Notes under the pieces: generated by a model
Database searches by the model: none
What the model was told of the DNA's origin: nothing
The model's input: the letters and a program-made list of their open reading frames with translations, nothing else
Shown here: piece by piece, positions 27,301-35,124 of the stretch
Layout: each line of letters starts with the position of its first letter
Position numbering within the stretch: the stretch's first letter is position 1
Program-made: the position numbers and the translations under genes
From: Paraburkholderia sp. SOS3
GTDB taxonomy: Bacteria; Pseudomonadota; Gammaproteobacteria; Burkholderiales; Burkholderiaceae
Assembly: GCF_001922345.1 (NCBI RefSeq)
Contig: NZ_CP018812.1
Location: 2,356,001 to 2,420,000, forward strand
Length of the DNA: 64,000 bases
Direction of reading: 5' to 3'

Positions 27301-28156
27301 GAGGATCGCTGGCCATCCGTCCGACACCGGCATACGCGAGATGGTCTGCGAGACCTTGCAACGATAGATCGATTTCGGCGGCATCCACTCGCGCGTTCGA
27401 CCAGGTGACACCGATGGCTTCATCTGGCATTGGCGATTCGGTGCCGAAATCCGTGACGTGCAGCAGATAGGCCGGCGCGGCCCAGCACAGCACGTGAGCG
27501 TGGCGTGCCAGCCGTTGAACGACTTCGTCGGCTTCGGCCGGCGCGTGCTTCGCGCCGCGATCGCGGGTCACCACAACGACGGCATCGACCGGACGTCGGC
27601 GGCGCATACGCCGGATCTGCTCGAGCCAGTCGGGATCGAGCGTGGTGGAGATTTGCTTCGCGTAGAGCAGGACCGCGTTTGCGGTGACTGCATAGCCAGT
27701 CTTGGCAAGCTGCGGCGCAAGACGGCTGACCTGCGGCAAATCGCCCGCAAGCAGTATCCAGCGGTCGCGATAGCGCCAATGACGGCCGTGGCGTTGTCGA
27801 AGCGTGTCGCGCAGTGCGGTTGCGGGATCGGGTTGCGCGTCGTGTTCGCCATGCTCGTCATGTGCAGCCGAGCCTGTGAAAAGACCTGACGGGGCATGCT
27901 TCTGGCTGTCGTAGTGCACAAACCAGCGCGCTGCTCTCGACGACGCGATGAGCAGCAAGACTGCTTCCAGATATTTCACGAACAGCATGGCGAGCAGCAA
28001 CGCGGACAGCAGCCCAAGCTCGATCATGATTCGCGCATCGCGAGACCATCCGTAGCGGGCGCCCTGCACCCATACGGCAATACCGAGGGAGACGAAAATG
28101 ATCGCGGCCGAGATGCCGATAAAGAGGCCGAGCGGTTGTATTTTGCTTTTGTTCAT
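24398..28156 (-). CDS. tssM: TssM, T6SS inner-membrane IcmF-type protein with degenerate NTPase region (1252 aa)
   Basis: Two membrane segments lie at about residues 8-75 (LGLFIGISAAIIFVSLGIAV; MIELGLLSALLLAMLFVKYL) and a third at about 410-435 (AAWLTIAAFALWIAGTV), followed by the large periplasmic part typical of IcmF/VasK. TssM spans the envelope and contacts TssJ. The cytoplasmic loop normally holds a P-loop GTPase; here the matching stretch RWILLAGDLPQVSRLAPQLA lacks GxxxxGK[ST], and no DTAG motif is seen. The C-terminal beta domain includes FPSGDAHVRYELRAVPTPG. I start at the ATG at 28156, five bases past the upstream stop. A periplasmic-side Pro/Ala/Asn tail (DPTNAQNPTNSAATN) ends the protein. 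Confidence 0.93.
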   Translation of the reverse strand: MNKSKIQPLGLFIGISAAIIFVSLGIAVWVQGARYGWSRDARIMIELGLLSALLLAMLFVKYLEAVLLLIASSRAARWFVHYDSQKHAPSGLFTGSAAHDEHGEHDAQPDPATALRDTLRQRHGRHWRYRDRWILLAGDLPQVSRLAPQLAKTGYAVTANAVLLYAKQISTTLDPDWLEQIRRMRRRRPVDAVVVVTRDRGAKHAPAEADEVVQRLARHAHVLCWAAPAYLLHVTDFGTESPMPDEAIGVTWSNARVDAAEIDLSLQGLADHLAYAGVGRMASDPLDRYPAALSRYVSGLRRSLSEVVFRVAQSRFYTHAVHGLLFMPLYKERDPVASGAREAAGGSGVQPRADVAVEADGADLLRSGTVIWQTIADHSRKVHGRRVGFSASTTAAWLTIAAFALWIAGTVTSGFTNRAAIRAADHTLARLMSDSTTPDQTATALAFDALAKQIDTLETHTRERAPWSTRFGLNRDIAVLSALQAAYDSAAHRFLGEPLRQKLEGRLRQLASLSDSEIASGGDTQVQAAYDTLKTYLMLTKPELANAAFLTPQLIATGIPARPHDSTLAPGTWDDLRRHLLTFYATHLADRKHGAKPASAISADRALIASTRQTIIGVRGIQNSTDAIYQQILDDARPKYPPVSLATLLGDGAPQAQASLGVGGATSRGLFGTATTIPGVFTRAAWDERISQAIEDASEKRDTKADWVLSDTSTRAVSPSTLKADLGKRYFDDYARAWGTFLNSLRWQPAPTLSGTVDQLALLGDPQRSPLVALMNVIVYQANAGTTAQSLSDTLIRKAQHLVGADGQSNNPSFSGAISPSNDGRSRPVERTPATASLAAAFAPILRLTGSDPLSLQQTSGNQAAAQLGTTGELSLARYLERVTAMRLKAQQMVASADPDAMSRVAAQAVLQGKTSDIADSRDYASRVAASLGEQWAGFGNLFEAPMNQTWQVVVAPAASSLNEIWRSAIVSDWNRSFAGRYPFADSDNDASLPEMARFMRTDNGVITQFVATQLAGVVERQGDRWVAAQSANHGALMLDPNFLAALNRLTRVSTVLFPSGDAHVRYELRAVPTPGISDIRFALSGRELHYFNQKEEWMPFEWPGQSLDNLSHIEWQTEHGGLRSALDTQGRFGLIRLLERASVAQQDNARYLLSWTPDQSEGIALRVQLRSEAGAGPLDVLALRHFALPSRIFVKHSRNATDPTNAQNPTNSAATNAVALDPPPLPAAAIASAKRATTPLPGARLMPQEAQ

Positions 28157-28161
28157 ATCTG

Positions 28162-29406
28162 TTATTTGCACACGAGGGCAACGAGTTCGTTGTCGTCCCG
28201 GGACAGCACTAGTTGTGGCTCCCGCTCCCGTGTTGCCCGAGCGTTTTCAGCAGCGAACGCGGCGGCAAGCCAGGGACCGGCTGACGAGCAATCGCCGACG
28301 GACGTTTCGAGCCTCATCCAGTTCGGGTTGTTCTTGAGATTGGCCGCCTGTTGCACTGCGGTTACCTGCTCGCCTGTCAGGCCGTGGGTCCAGACTGTTT
28401 GCACGTCGTCGATCGATAGCCCGCTCCAACCGGTCACAAGTTCCAGCGTTTCTTTGATGGTCTCCCGCTCACCTTTGGCCGGTCGGTGCAGATGTGTCGC
28501 TGTGGAGCGCAAAGGCGACGGCAGCACGTGTGGCCGCCCGACGAGCAAGGCGACGCCGGCTTCTGCAACGCCATCCGGCAACAACGTGCTCAGTGCGTCG
28601 CGAAGTTCAATTGCGATCAGCAGATAGGCTTTGCTGTCGTCCCGGTTGTCGAGCCACGCGTCGATCTGGAAAAGCGGGATCGGGGCGCTGGCCGACTGGA
28701 CATCGAGTGCCTTGCTGTCTAGCGTAGTTCGCGCGAGCAACAGCGCTCGCAATTGGCTTTTGAGTTCATCGGACTTTAACTTCGACTGCACATGGAACTT
28801 GACCTGAAGCTCTGTTTGCGCAGGCAAGGCGTTGATTTGGGGAGCGAAATAGTCGGTGAACCGCGCGAGCAGTGACGTACATATCGCGCGATGACGGGCG
28901 TATTCGTCAAGTTCGTTACCTGAACCGGGTTGGTCTACCGGGCAATCCATCCAGCGGGCGGCGACATTGCCAGTCATGCCTGGAGGGCGAGGTCGCGCTT
29001 CGAGCTTTGTCGATCCGCTCCGAATGCCATCGAGGGCATTGACCGTTTCGTTTGTCGAGAAACACCAGGCGCGGCCAAGCACGGCAAAGGGCCTGCTCGC
29101 GAGCGCATGACAAGCGTCTTTCGCTTCATCGCTCATGCTGTTGGCGGCGATTGCTTCGGCACGGATCATGTAGCCATAGCCGAGCCGGCTGCACAGCAGG
29201 AAAGCCCACGTCAGGAACGGGTAGCCTGTCAGGCAAAACCAGAACCATGGCGTGTTCGTCGGACGGCCCGCCGGCCATAAGACGATCGCGAGCCCTGCAC
29301 CGGCCAAAAGCGTAAGTGCGAGCAGGATGGTCCATGTAATCGTCGATAGTCGCGGAGGAGCAGGCACGGTTACCGGCGGTGGGACGCGATTGAAGTCGAT
29401 AGGCAT
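28162..29406 (-). CDS. T6SS-associated conserved membrane protein, unnamed (414 aa)
   Basis: Two membrane helices lie near the N-terminus (TITWTILLALTLLAGAGLAI and WFWFCLTGYPFLTWAFLLCS). A soluble domain of about 330 residues follows, with no motif I recognise. Its start MPIDFNRVPPPVTVPAPPRL resembles proteins encoded just before tssM in other Burkholderiaceae T6SS clusters. It ends five bases before tssM, which has lost its nucleotide-binding motifs, so a partnership with TssM is a reasonable inference. The start is uncertain: no good ribosome-binding site precedes the ATG at 29406, and a further ATG lies 31 codons upstream. Confidence 0.65.
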   Translation of the reverse strand: MPIDFNRVPPPVTVPAPPRLSTITWTILLALTLLAGAGLAIVLWPAGRPTNTPWFWFCLTGYPFLTWAFLLCSRLGYGYMIRAEAIAANSMSDEAKDACHALASRPFAVLGRAWCFSTNETVNALDGIRSGSTKLEARPRPPGMTGNVAARWMDCPVDQPGSGNELDEYARHRAICTSLLARFTDYFAPQINALPAQTELQVKFHVQSKLKSDELKSQLRALLLARTTLDSKALDVQSASAPIPLFQIDAWLDNRDDSKAYLLIAIELRDALSTLLPDGVAEAGVALLVGRPHVLPSPLRSTATHLHRPAKGERETIKETLELVTGWSGLSIDDVQTVWTHGLTGEQVTAVQQAANLKNNPNWMRLETSVGDCSSAGPWLAAAFAAENARATREREPQLVLSRDDNELVALVCK

Positions 29407-29572
29407 TGGTTTAACGCGATCGAGTGTTGCTGGACGATGGGATGAAAGTCGCGGCGCACCGAGTGCGACCGCCATCACCAGGACAAAGGGACCGTGCATA
29501 TGGGCGCATCATTTCTGCATGAGATTTTTCCATTGAAACTACGCCGCCACTTCGTGATCGAGCAATTCGATA

Positions 29573-30070
29573 CTAATTATCTACGTCATCGATCGGCGAT
29601 GATGTACTTATTCCGCGGTACGCACGTTGACTCAGACGTTGATATATGCCTTTTTCACAAATCAGATTCGCGACGGTTTCGCCGCTTCTTTTCACATAGA
29701 CCCCATTAGGCGGCCCTTGATAGATTACGTAATCGTAGTCGCCCGATCTGAATCGCACATGTTCAATATTCAAATTTCCGCCAGTAATGTCAACGATCGA
29801 AAATCTTTTTCGAGGCGACTGCGATCCACTTGGAAATTTGAACTCTATGCGATCAGGCGTGCCAAACCGGTACTGGACGTAACCATAGTTTGGCGACAGA
29901 TTTCCAGAGGCACAAAGGGAGATTATTTTTTTGCCTGATGGGCAGCTGAAGTAAATTTCCTCGTGCTGTTGACATAACGTTGCTTCGTTTGCTTGCACAG
30001 TGACGCATGCACTTGCAATGGATAGTGCGATGGCTACTCTGAATATAAAATTGCGCGAAATCCGATTCAA
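29573..30070 (-). CDS. exported protein, probable immunity protein for the upstream T6SS effector (165 aa)
   Basis: A Sec signal peptide (about 27 residues, ending TVQANE) targets the protein to the periplasm, where a cell-wall-degrading toxin would act. The mature part has Cys residues in TLCQQHEEIYFSCPSGKK, SLCASG and NLICEKG, suggesting two disulfides. I recognise no named family. The start is a TTG that overlaps the effector stop TGA; GGAG lies 7 bases upstream, and no internal Met could serve. The AT-rich composition matches the 3' end of the effector and differs from the rest of the cluster. Immunity function is inferred from position, export and co-inheritance. Confidence 0.7.
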   Translation of the reverse strand: MNRISRNFIFRVAIALSIASACVTVQANEATLCQQHEEIYFSCPSGKKIISLCASGNLSPNYGYVQYRFGTPDRIEFKFPSGSQSPRKRFSIVDITGGNLNIEHVRFRSGDYDYVIYQGPPNGVYVKRSGETVANLICEKGIYQRLSQRAYRGISTSSPIDDVDN

Positions 30071-32679
30071 TTAAAATCTCCACGATTATAAAATACTTCG
30101 AAATTTTTGAAGCGCGCCTGATAACTATCAGTGTATAAATTCACAATGGCAGTAATCGCGTCCACCTGCTTACTGGTGGCACCTTGATCGGCTATATTCG
30201 CGAGGCCATTGCTCACCCAGAAGTACGCCGCTGACCTTGCCGCGTACTTGGGCTGGATCAACAGGTCCGGATTAGTTTCAAAGTCGACTATGTCTTCAGG
30301 CCATTCGCTTTGGTGATTCTTGTTCCACTTCGTAAATTCGCGATAGTGGGTACGGCCGGTAAGTTGCTTCATGCCTCTTCCCCGATACTTCCACCCGTCT
30401 CCACTTTTATAATCCCCGTTGCCGAGATCGACGCGCCCGCCATACGCACCATTTGCGATTGCCTCAAAGTCCTCTTGAGTCATGCGAGTGCCATCCGCTT
30501 TGATCGGTCTTACATTCTCGTAGCCGTGTACGGCCTGATCCGGATTTCGCCTGAAGTAGGAGAAAGTTGCGATTAATGAACTTGCCTTCCATACGAAACT
30601 TTCCTCTAACGTTAAAGACGGTCCGGCTTCCTGCGCGACTTGCGCAAAAAAGTGCGTTCGTCTGAGCGGCGAATCCAACTCGTAGGTTTCGATGTGCGCA
30701 TTGAGTTCATCGACGAGTTCCTGGAGGTCTTCTGCACGCGCGCTCGGGAACACTTTTTCTACGATCTGCAAAGTGAATCGGAAGCATGCACGCTGGAAGT
30801 TGCCAGCCAACCCAATCGGGTGAATATGAAACACATCCGGTTCCGGAAAGCCCGGCACCCGAGCCTTCACCTCATCCCACCACGCAAGCTTGCCGATCCG
30901 CTTTAGCTCTTCCTCGCGCTGCGGCTTCGTGCCCGTGCGCTGGTCGAGTTCCGCAATCAGCTTCGTCCATTTGGCCGGGTTCGCCCACTCGCTCCCGTGC
31001 TTGACGATCAGCCGCGACGCAGCCTGCACGAGCCACGGATAACCGCCCCGTTCGGTCTTCGACAGTGAGCACAGCTCGACCGCCGCCTGCCGGCCGTCGC
31101 CGCGGGTGAACAGCGCGTCGTACACCTTCAGCATCAGTGGACTGAGCTTCGCGCGCGAGGCCGTGTCGGCCACCTCGGCATGACTCGCGTAATCGATCCA
31201 TTGCGCAGAGTTCGCAAAGATCGTATGGGTCGCATCGTGAGCGTCCTCGATGCACCGGAAATCGATCCACTTGCGCGAGAATTCGCGCGTGACCATGCCG
31301 CCCTTGTGGCTCGACTCCCGTACCCAGCCCTCGATCGGATGCCCCAGCATATTGGCGCTCTGGACAAGCCACCAGTTCACCGTGCGCTGCTGGATCGGGT
31401 CCGGCTCCGGTTCCGCGTAGTGCCGGCTTCTGTCCCGGGCGAGCCCGGCCAGCGGGTAGACCTGGACCACATCGGTTTTCCTCGACTGCGGCTCCATCCC
31501 TTCGGCAAACGTATCGCCGTTACGCTGGTTCAGCACCGTGTTCGGCCCGATCCGCAGGATGGTCGGATCGGCCGGCAGGCCCAGCTCGCTCCAGTCCTCC
31601 CTGTGCGGGCCATGCTGCGAAATCCAGGCGCGGCTCTGCTCGATAAACGGCCTGATGCTGCCGTCGCAGAACACTTCGATGTGGGCCATCCGTGTCCCGC
31701 TCGCGCCGCCTTCGGTCAGCGCGTCATAACGGCCCATGTGGCCGATCGGGTCGCCCGCCCTCACGCAGAAGCCCGCGCCTTGCGCATCGTCCGGCCGGCA
31801 ATGCGCAGCCGCGGTGATCACCACCTGGTCGAATGCTGCGTCGGGGAAGACTTCATCAACCAGCGGGCCGCCGTTTTCCTGACCCATGCAGATCCATCCG
31901 CCGATCGCCGCCGACGCTGAGACGAACGTTCCCGCAATCGGTGGATGCAGCTGCGCGCCGTGCAGGTCCTTCAGCTGCCCCCAGCCCTTCTCCTTCTTTC
32001 CGATACTGACGCTGGCGCCCTGCGGCAGGATGCCGATCGCGTTGCTGTGCGGCGTCGGCGCAGTGCGTACGCGCAGCCCCAGCTGCCTCGCGTCCGCTGC
32101 CTGTCCGTTTCTGCCGATGACCGGTCTGTCGCGCGCAAAAGAGGTGACCAGCCACTGCCTCGTCCAGTAGGACGGTTTTCCCCGCGCCGGGAAATTCGCA
32201 TAGTCCTCATCGGACATCAGGTGCATGTACAGGCTATAGAACGTCAGCGCCGAGCCGCGTGGAAACTCCATCGAGTGGCGCAACAGCGCAAAGCCGGTGC
32301 TGTAGGGCGCGCGAACCGTGCCGCCGCCCGGCGCGGCAAACTCGCTGACCGGGTAGGCGCGGTTGGCGCGATAGGCGATCAGATGACCGTCGGCAAGTGC
32401 ACGCAGACCCGCATCGAGGTCCATTGCCCGGCCGGCACCGGCTTCCGTAATGTGGATGCCGCCATGCCACATGCCGCTCCTGCTGACGGGATACGAGCCG
32501 GACGGCTCGCGTTCGGCCAGCAGACGGTGAATCTCGTGCTCGTCGGTAAACGGCGACGCCTTCTGCGCCTTGCCTTCGGCTTTGCGCAGGAACGGAAAGG
32601 CAAACTGCAGTTCCCGCAGTCGAGGTTTTGCCGGTTGAGGAGCTTGCGCTGATTGCTTCGGCGTGTGCTTTGTTGTCAT
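30067..32679 (-). CDS. T6SS cargo effector: LytM-like region, SH3b-like segment, GH19 lysozyme/chitinase-like domain (870 aa)
   Basis: Residues about 65-160 resemble an M23/LytM fold (MWHGGIHITEAG, later LTFYSLYMHLMS), but the usual HxxxD metal motif reads His72-GGI-His76. Residues about 198-240 look like SH3b (GLRVRTAPTPHSNAIGIL). Residues about 640-870 are a GH19-type lysozyme/chitinase domain: FFAQVAQEAG with candidate acid Glu684, LTLEESF with Glu692/693, and YRGRGMKQLTGRTHYREF. The expected target is peptidoglycan of a competing cell. There is no Sec signal, as expected for T6SS cargo. It starts 9 bases after vgrG, suggesting loading on that spike. The 3' quarter is visibly AT-richer than the rest. 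Confidence 0.85.
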   Translation of the reverse strand: MTTKHTPKQSAQAPQPAKPRLRELQFAFPFLRKAEGKAQKASPFTDEHEIHRLLAEREPSGSYPVSRSGMWHGGIHITEAGAGRAMDLDAGLRALADGHLIAYRANRAYPVSEFAAPGGGTVRAPYSTGFALLRHSMEFPRGSALTFYSLYMHLMSDEDYANFPARGKPSYWTRQWLVTSFARDRPVIGRNGQAADARQLGLRVRTAPTPHSNAIGILPQGASVSIGKKEKGWGQLKDLHGAQLHPPIAGTFVSASAAIGGWICMGQENGGPLVDEVFPDAAFDQVVITAAAHCRPDDAQGAGFCVRAGDPIGHMGRYDALTEGGASGTRMAHIEVFCDGSIRPFIEQSRAWISQHGPHREDWSELGLPADPTILRIGPNTVLNQRNGDTFAEGMEPQSRKTDVVQVYPLAGLARDRSRHYAEPEPDPIQQRTVNWWLVQSANMLGHPIEGWVRESSHKGGMVTREFSRKWIDFRCIEDAHDATHTIFANSAQWIDYASHAEVADTASRAKLSPLMLKVYDALFTRGDGRQAAVELCSLSKTERGGYPWLVQAASRLIVKHGSEWANPAKWTKLIAELDQRTGTKPQREEELKRIGKLAWWDEVKARVPGFPEPDVFHIHPIGLAGNFQRACFRFTLQIVEKVFPSARAEDLQELVDELNAHIETYELDSPLRRTHFFAQVAQEAGPSLTLEESFVWKASSLIATFSYFRRNPDQAVHGYENVRPIKADGTRMTQEDFEAIANGAYGGRVDLGNGDYKSGDGWKYRGRGMKQLTGRTHYREFTKWNKNHQSEWPEDIVDFETNPDLLIQPKYAARSAAYFWVSNGLANIADQGATSKQVDAITAIVNLYTDSYQARFKNFEVFYNRGDFN

Positions 32680-32688
32680 GGGTCAGGC

Positions 32689-35028
32689 TTATTCAGAGAA
32701 TCTGAAGTCAATGGCGGTCTTTGCGTCTTTCACAGACGTCTTCGTCCACATGGGAAATTTGAAATTGCCTCCATCTGCGCCACTGATATTCAAGCCCCCT
32801 CTCAATTCAATTTCGCCTGAAGGGCTACCCAAAAGAATCTTGCCGCCCGACAACCGGATATAGGCACCGGACCCGTCCCCGATCGTGACGCCTTTGTTCC
32901 CTGTGATCGTGACCTCACCATCCGACGAGCTCACGACCAGGTCCTGCATCGACATCAGTTCCATCGCATCGCCCTGGGCCTGAATTTGCACCTTTCCCTT
33001 GGCGGCAAGTAACCGGATACCAAGCAGTGCCGCGAGAATGGAAATCGCCTCGCCAGCGGCGACCGTCACTCGCTTGAGCACGCCGATATCGAGACCCGCG
33101 CCTGCCGTGAAAAACGCCTGCTTTCTCGCCGCAATTTGAATGTGTTCCCCGCTAGCGAGACCAATTCCTTCCGGCGCGGTTGCGACGACCGCAGGACGCT
33201 GCAACCTCGCGAGCTTTTGATCGATCAACACTCTCTGCTGGTCGGCTTCCGCTGGTATGGCGTTCGCCTCATGTGCCGACGCGTTGAGCGAGCGCAGAAT
33301 TTCCTTCGACTCGCGAAATGTCGCGTCAGCATTGCGCATTTCGAGCAGTTCCCCAGAGGCAGCCAGTTGCGCCTCCGCGGAAACCATATTTCCTAGCGCG
33401 CCGCGAGACACGGCATGTGCGTCCGAACGCATTTCGGCGCCGTGCCCACGCTCCTTGCGGTCGGCATCGACCAAATGCCCAAGATTGAGTTCGCTGGTCT
33501 GGTAAGGCGTCGACAAATGGCTGTGCTCGACACCTTCCTTATCTTCGATAGACCACTCGGTGCCGCCAGCCGTACGGACGACATTGCGCGTATGGTTCAG
33601 GTTGTTGACCAGATCCGGATGCTCACTGTCGTGCATTGCGCCGACGATGACGGGCCGATCCGGATTCCCTTCCATAAAGAGAAGCCCAACCTCCGTTCCG
33701 TCGATCAGCGGAAAGTGATGCCCGTAGTTGTCCCCACTATAGGGTTTCGAAAGCCGAACCGGCCGGCTCGTGCCGCCTGGGCTCCATTCGTCGAGATCGA
33801 ACGGGAGCTTGACCACGTAGTGGCCCCGCTCGTCCAGATACGCGTATTTGTAGTTTCCTGGCGATGTTACGCGTGCCGGGAGAATGCCCTGAATCGACGG
33901 CCGCCTTGCCGCATCGACCATCGGCCGCCAGACACGATGCGAGGGAATAGCCTTGAATTGGATCGCATACGACTCACTGCGACCACCGCCCGATTCAACC
34001 GACGTGATCAGCAGGCCGTGCGGCGCATCCGCCTGATTCTGCTCGAGCCGCATCACCTCGCCGGCTTCGAGCGCAAACGGATTTCCCGTTCCCGCGAACG
34101 TGACCTGTTCGGCCAGGAGTGCCTCATGCCTCAGCCGCGCGATGCGTCGACCTTCTTCCCGTGTCTTATAGTGCTCGCCCCAGCGATAATCAATTGCATT
34201 GGTTGTCTTATCCTCGGGCGCGGCATTGTGTTCGACGAGCAGTTCCACCGCGGCATTTCGATGGTTGTAGTCATTAAGGTTGACGCCTTGTACAACGCGC
34301 TTTGTGCGGCGCTCAAGTGACTTGATCGCCTCAGCGCCCACGCTTTCCAGGCCCGCATCATGCCGCAGAGGTACGACACGCTGATGGCGCGCATAAGCAT
34401 CGATATCGTCACCGAACACGACGACCGCACGATCCCTCCTCTGCTCGAAGCGAAACCAGATTCCCTCTTCCGCCGCTATACGCCGGATGAATGCGAAGGT
34501 AGTCTCGTGATATTGCGTGCGGTACTCATGCCGCTTGTACTCGCCACGCAGCTTGAACTCGAAATCGACACCCGCCCTGAAACCAAAGTGGCGTAGCGTA
34601 TCGGTGATGATCTCCTCAACCGACTGTTTCTGGAACAGGCGGCTCGTTACACCGCGATTCAAATCCGCCAGGTTCGGCTCGAGCACGACGCGGTAGCGCG
34701 TCTCGTCCGACGACGTCTCGAATTCATCGAAACGGGTGATGATGCCGTGCACGGTCCGCGCCGGAGGCTTCTTGCTGAATTGCTCTGCGTTCTCACCGAA
34801 CATCTTCTGCAAGTAAGCAAGGTCCGGATCGATCGGGTCGATAATGAACTTCGCCGGTCTGCCAAGCACCTGGTCCATCGGAATGCCGGCGACTTCGCTC
34901 GTGAACTCGATCTCATAGCAATACAACTCGCAAAGCGCGTCGCGCCCTGCAAATCGTAGAACAGAGAATGGCGCAGGATGCGGCGCGAGCCTTAGCTCAT
35001 AAGCCTGCGAAGGCAAAACCATCGACAT
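32689..35028 (-). CDS. vgrG: VgrG (TssI) spike protein with DUF2345 extension (779 aa)
   Basis: The gp27-like part starts YELRLAPHPAPFSVLRFAGR and includes EYRTQYHETTFAFIRRIAAE; the gp5-like OB region includes PGNYKYAYLDERGHYVVKLP and DGTEVGLLFMEGNPDRPVIV. Residues about 590-740 are a DUF2345-type beta-helix continuation (EVTITGNKGVTIGDGSGAYI, GKILLGSPSGEIEL). VgrG trimers cap the Hcp tube and carry cargo. AGGAG precedes the ATG by about 9 bases. The next gene is the effector, with no adaptor (DUF4123, DUF2169, DUF1795) or PAAR between them, so the effector may bind the VgrG tail directly. Confidence 0.96.
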   Translation of the reverse strand: MSMVLPSQAYELRLAPHPAPFSVLRFAGRDALCELYCYEIEFTSEVAGIPMDQVLGRPAKFIIDPIDPDLAYLQKMFGENAEQFSKKPPARTVHGIITRFDEFETSSDETRYRVVLEPNLADLNRGVTSRLFQKQSVEEIITDTLRHFGFRAGVDFEFKLRGEYKRHEYRTQYHETTFAFIRRIAAEEGIWFRFEQRRDRAVVVFGDDIDAYARHQRVVPLRHDAGLESVGAEAIKSLERRTKRVVQGVNLNDYNHRNAAVELLVEHNAAPEDKTTNAIDYRWGEHYKTREEGRRIARLRHEALLAEQVTFAGTGNPFALEAGEVMRLEQNQADAPHGLLITSVESGGGRSESYAIQFKAIPSHRVWRPMVDAARRPSIQGILPARVTSPGNYKYAYLDERGHYVVKLPFDLDEWSPGGTSRPVRLSKPYSGDNYGHHFPLIDGTEVGLLFMEGNPDRPVIVGAMHDSEHPDLVNNLNHTRNVVRTAGGTEWSIEDKEGVEHSHLSTPYQTSELNLGHLVDADRKERGHGAEMRSDAHAVSRGALGNMVSAEAQLAASGELLEMRNADATFRESKEILRSLNASAHEANAIPAEADQQRVLIDQKLARLQRPAVVATAPEGIGLASGEHIQIAARKQAFFTAGAGLDIGVLKRVTVAAGEAISILAALLGIRLLAAKGKVQIQAQGDAMELMSMQDLVVSSSDGEVTITGNKGVTIGDGSGAYIRLSGGKILLGSPSGEIELRGGLNISGADGGNFKFPMWTKTSVKDAKTAIDFRFSE

Positions 35029-35124
35029 CTTCGTCTTCTCCTCACAAACGTGCGACCGGCGAATGGACGTGCACTACCAGCGCGCCAACGCGCGCGCTGG
35101 TCGCTCCTATGCATTACCTATGGG

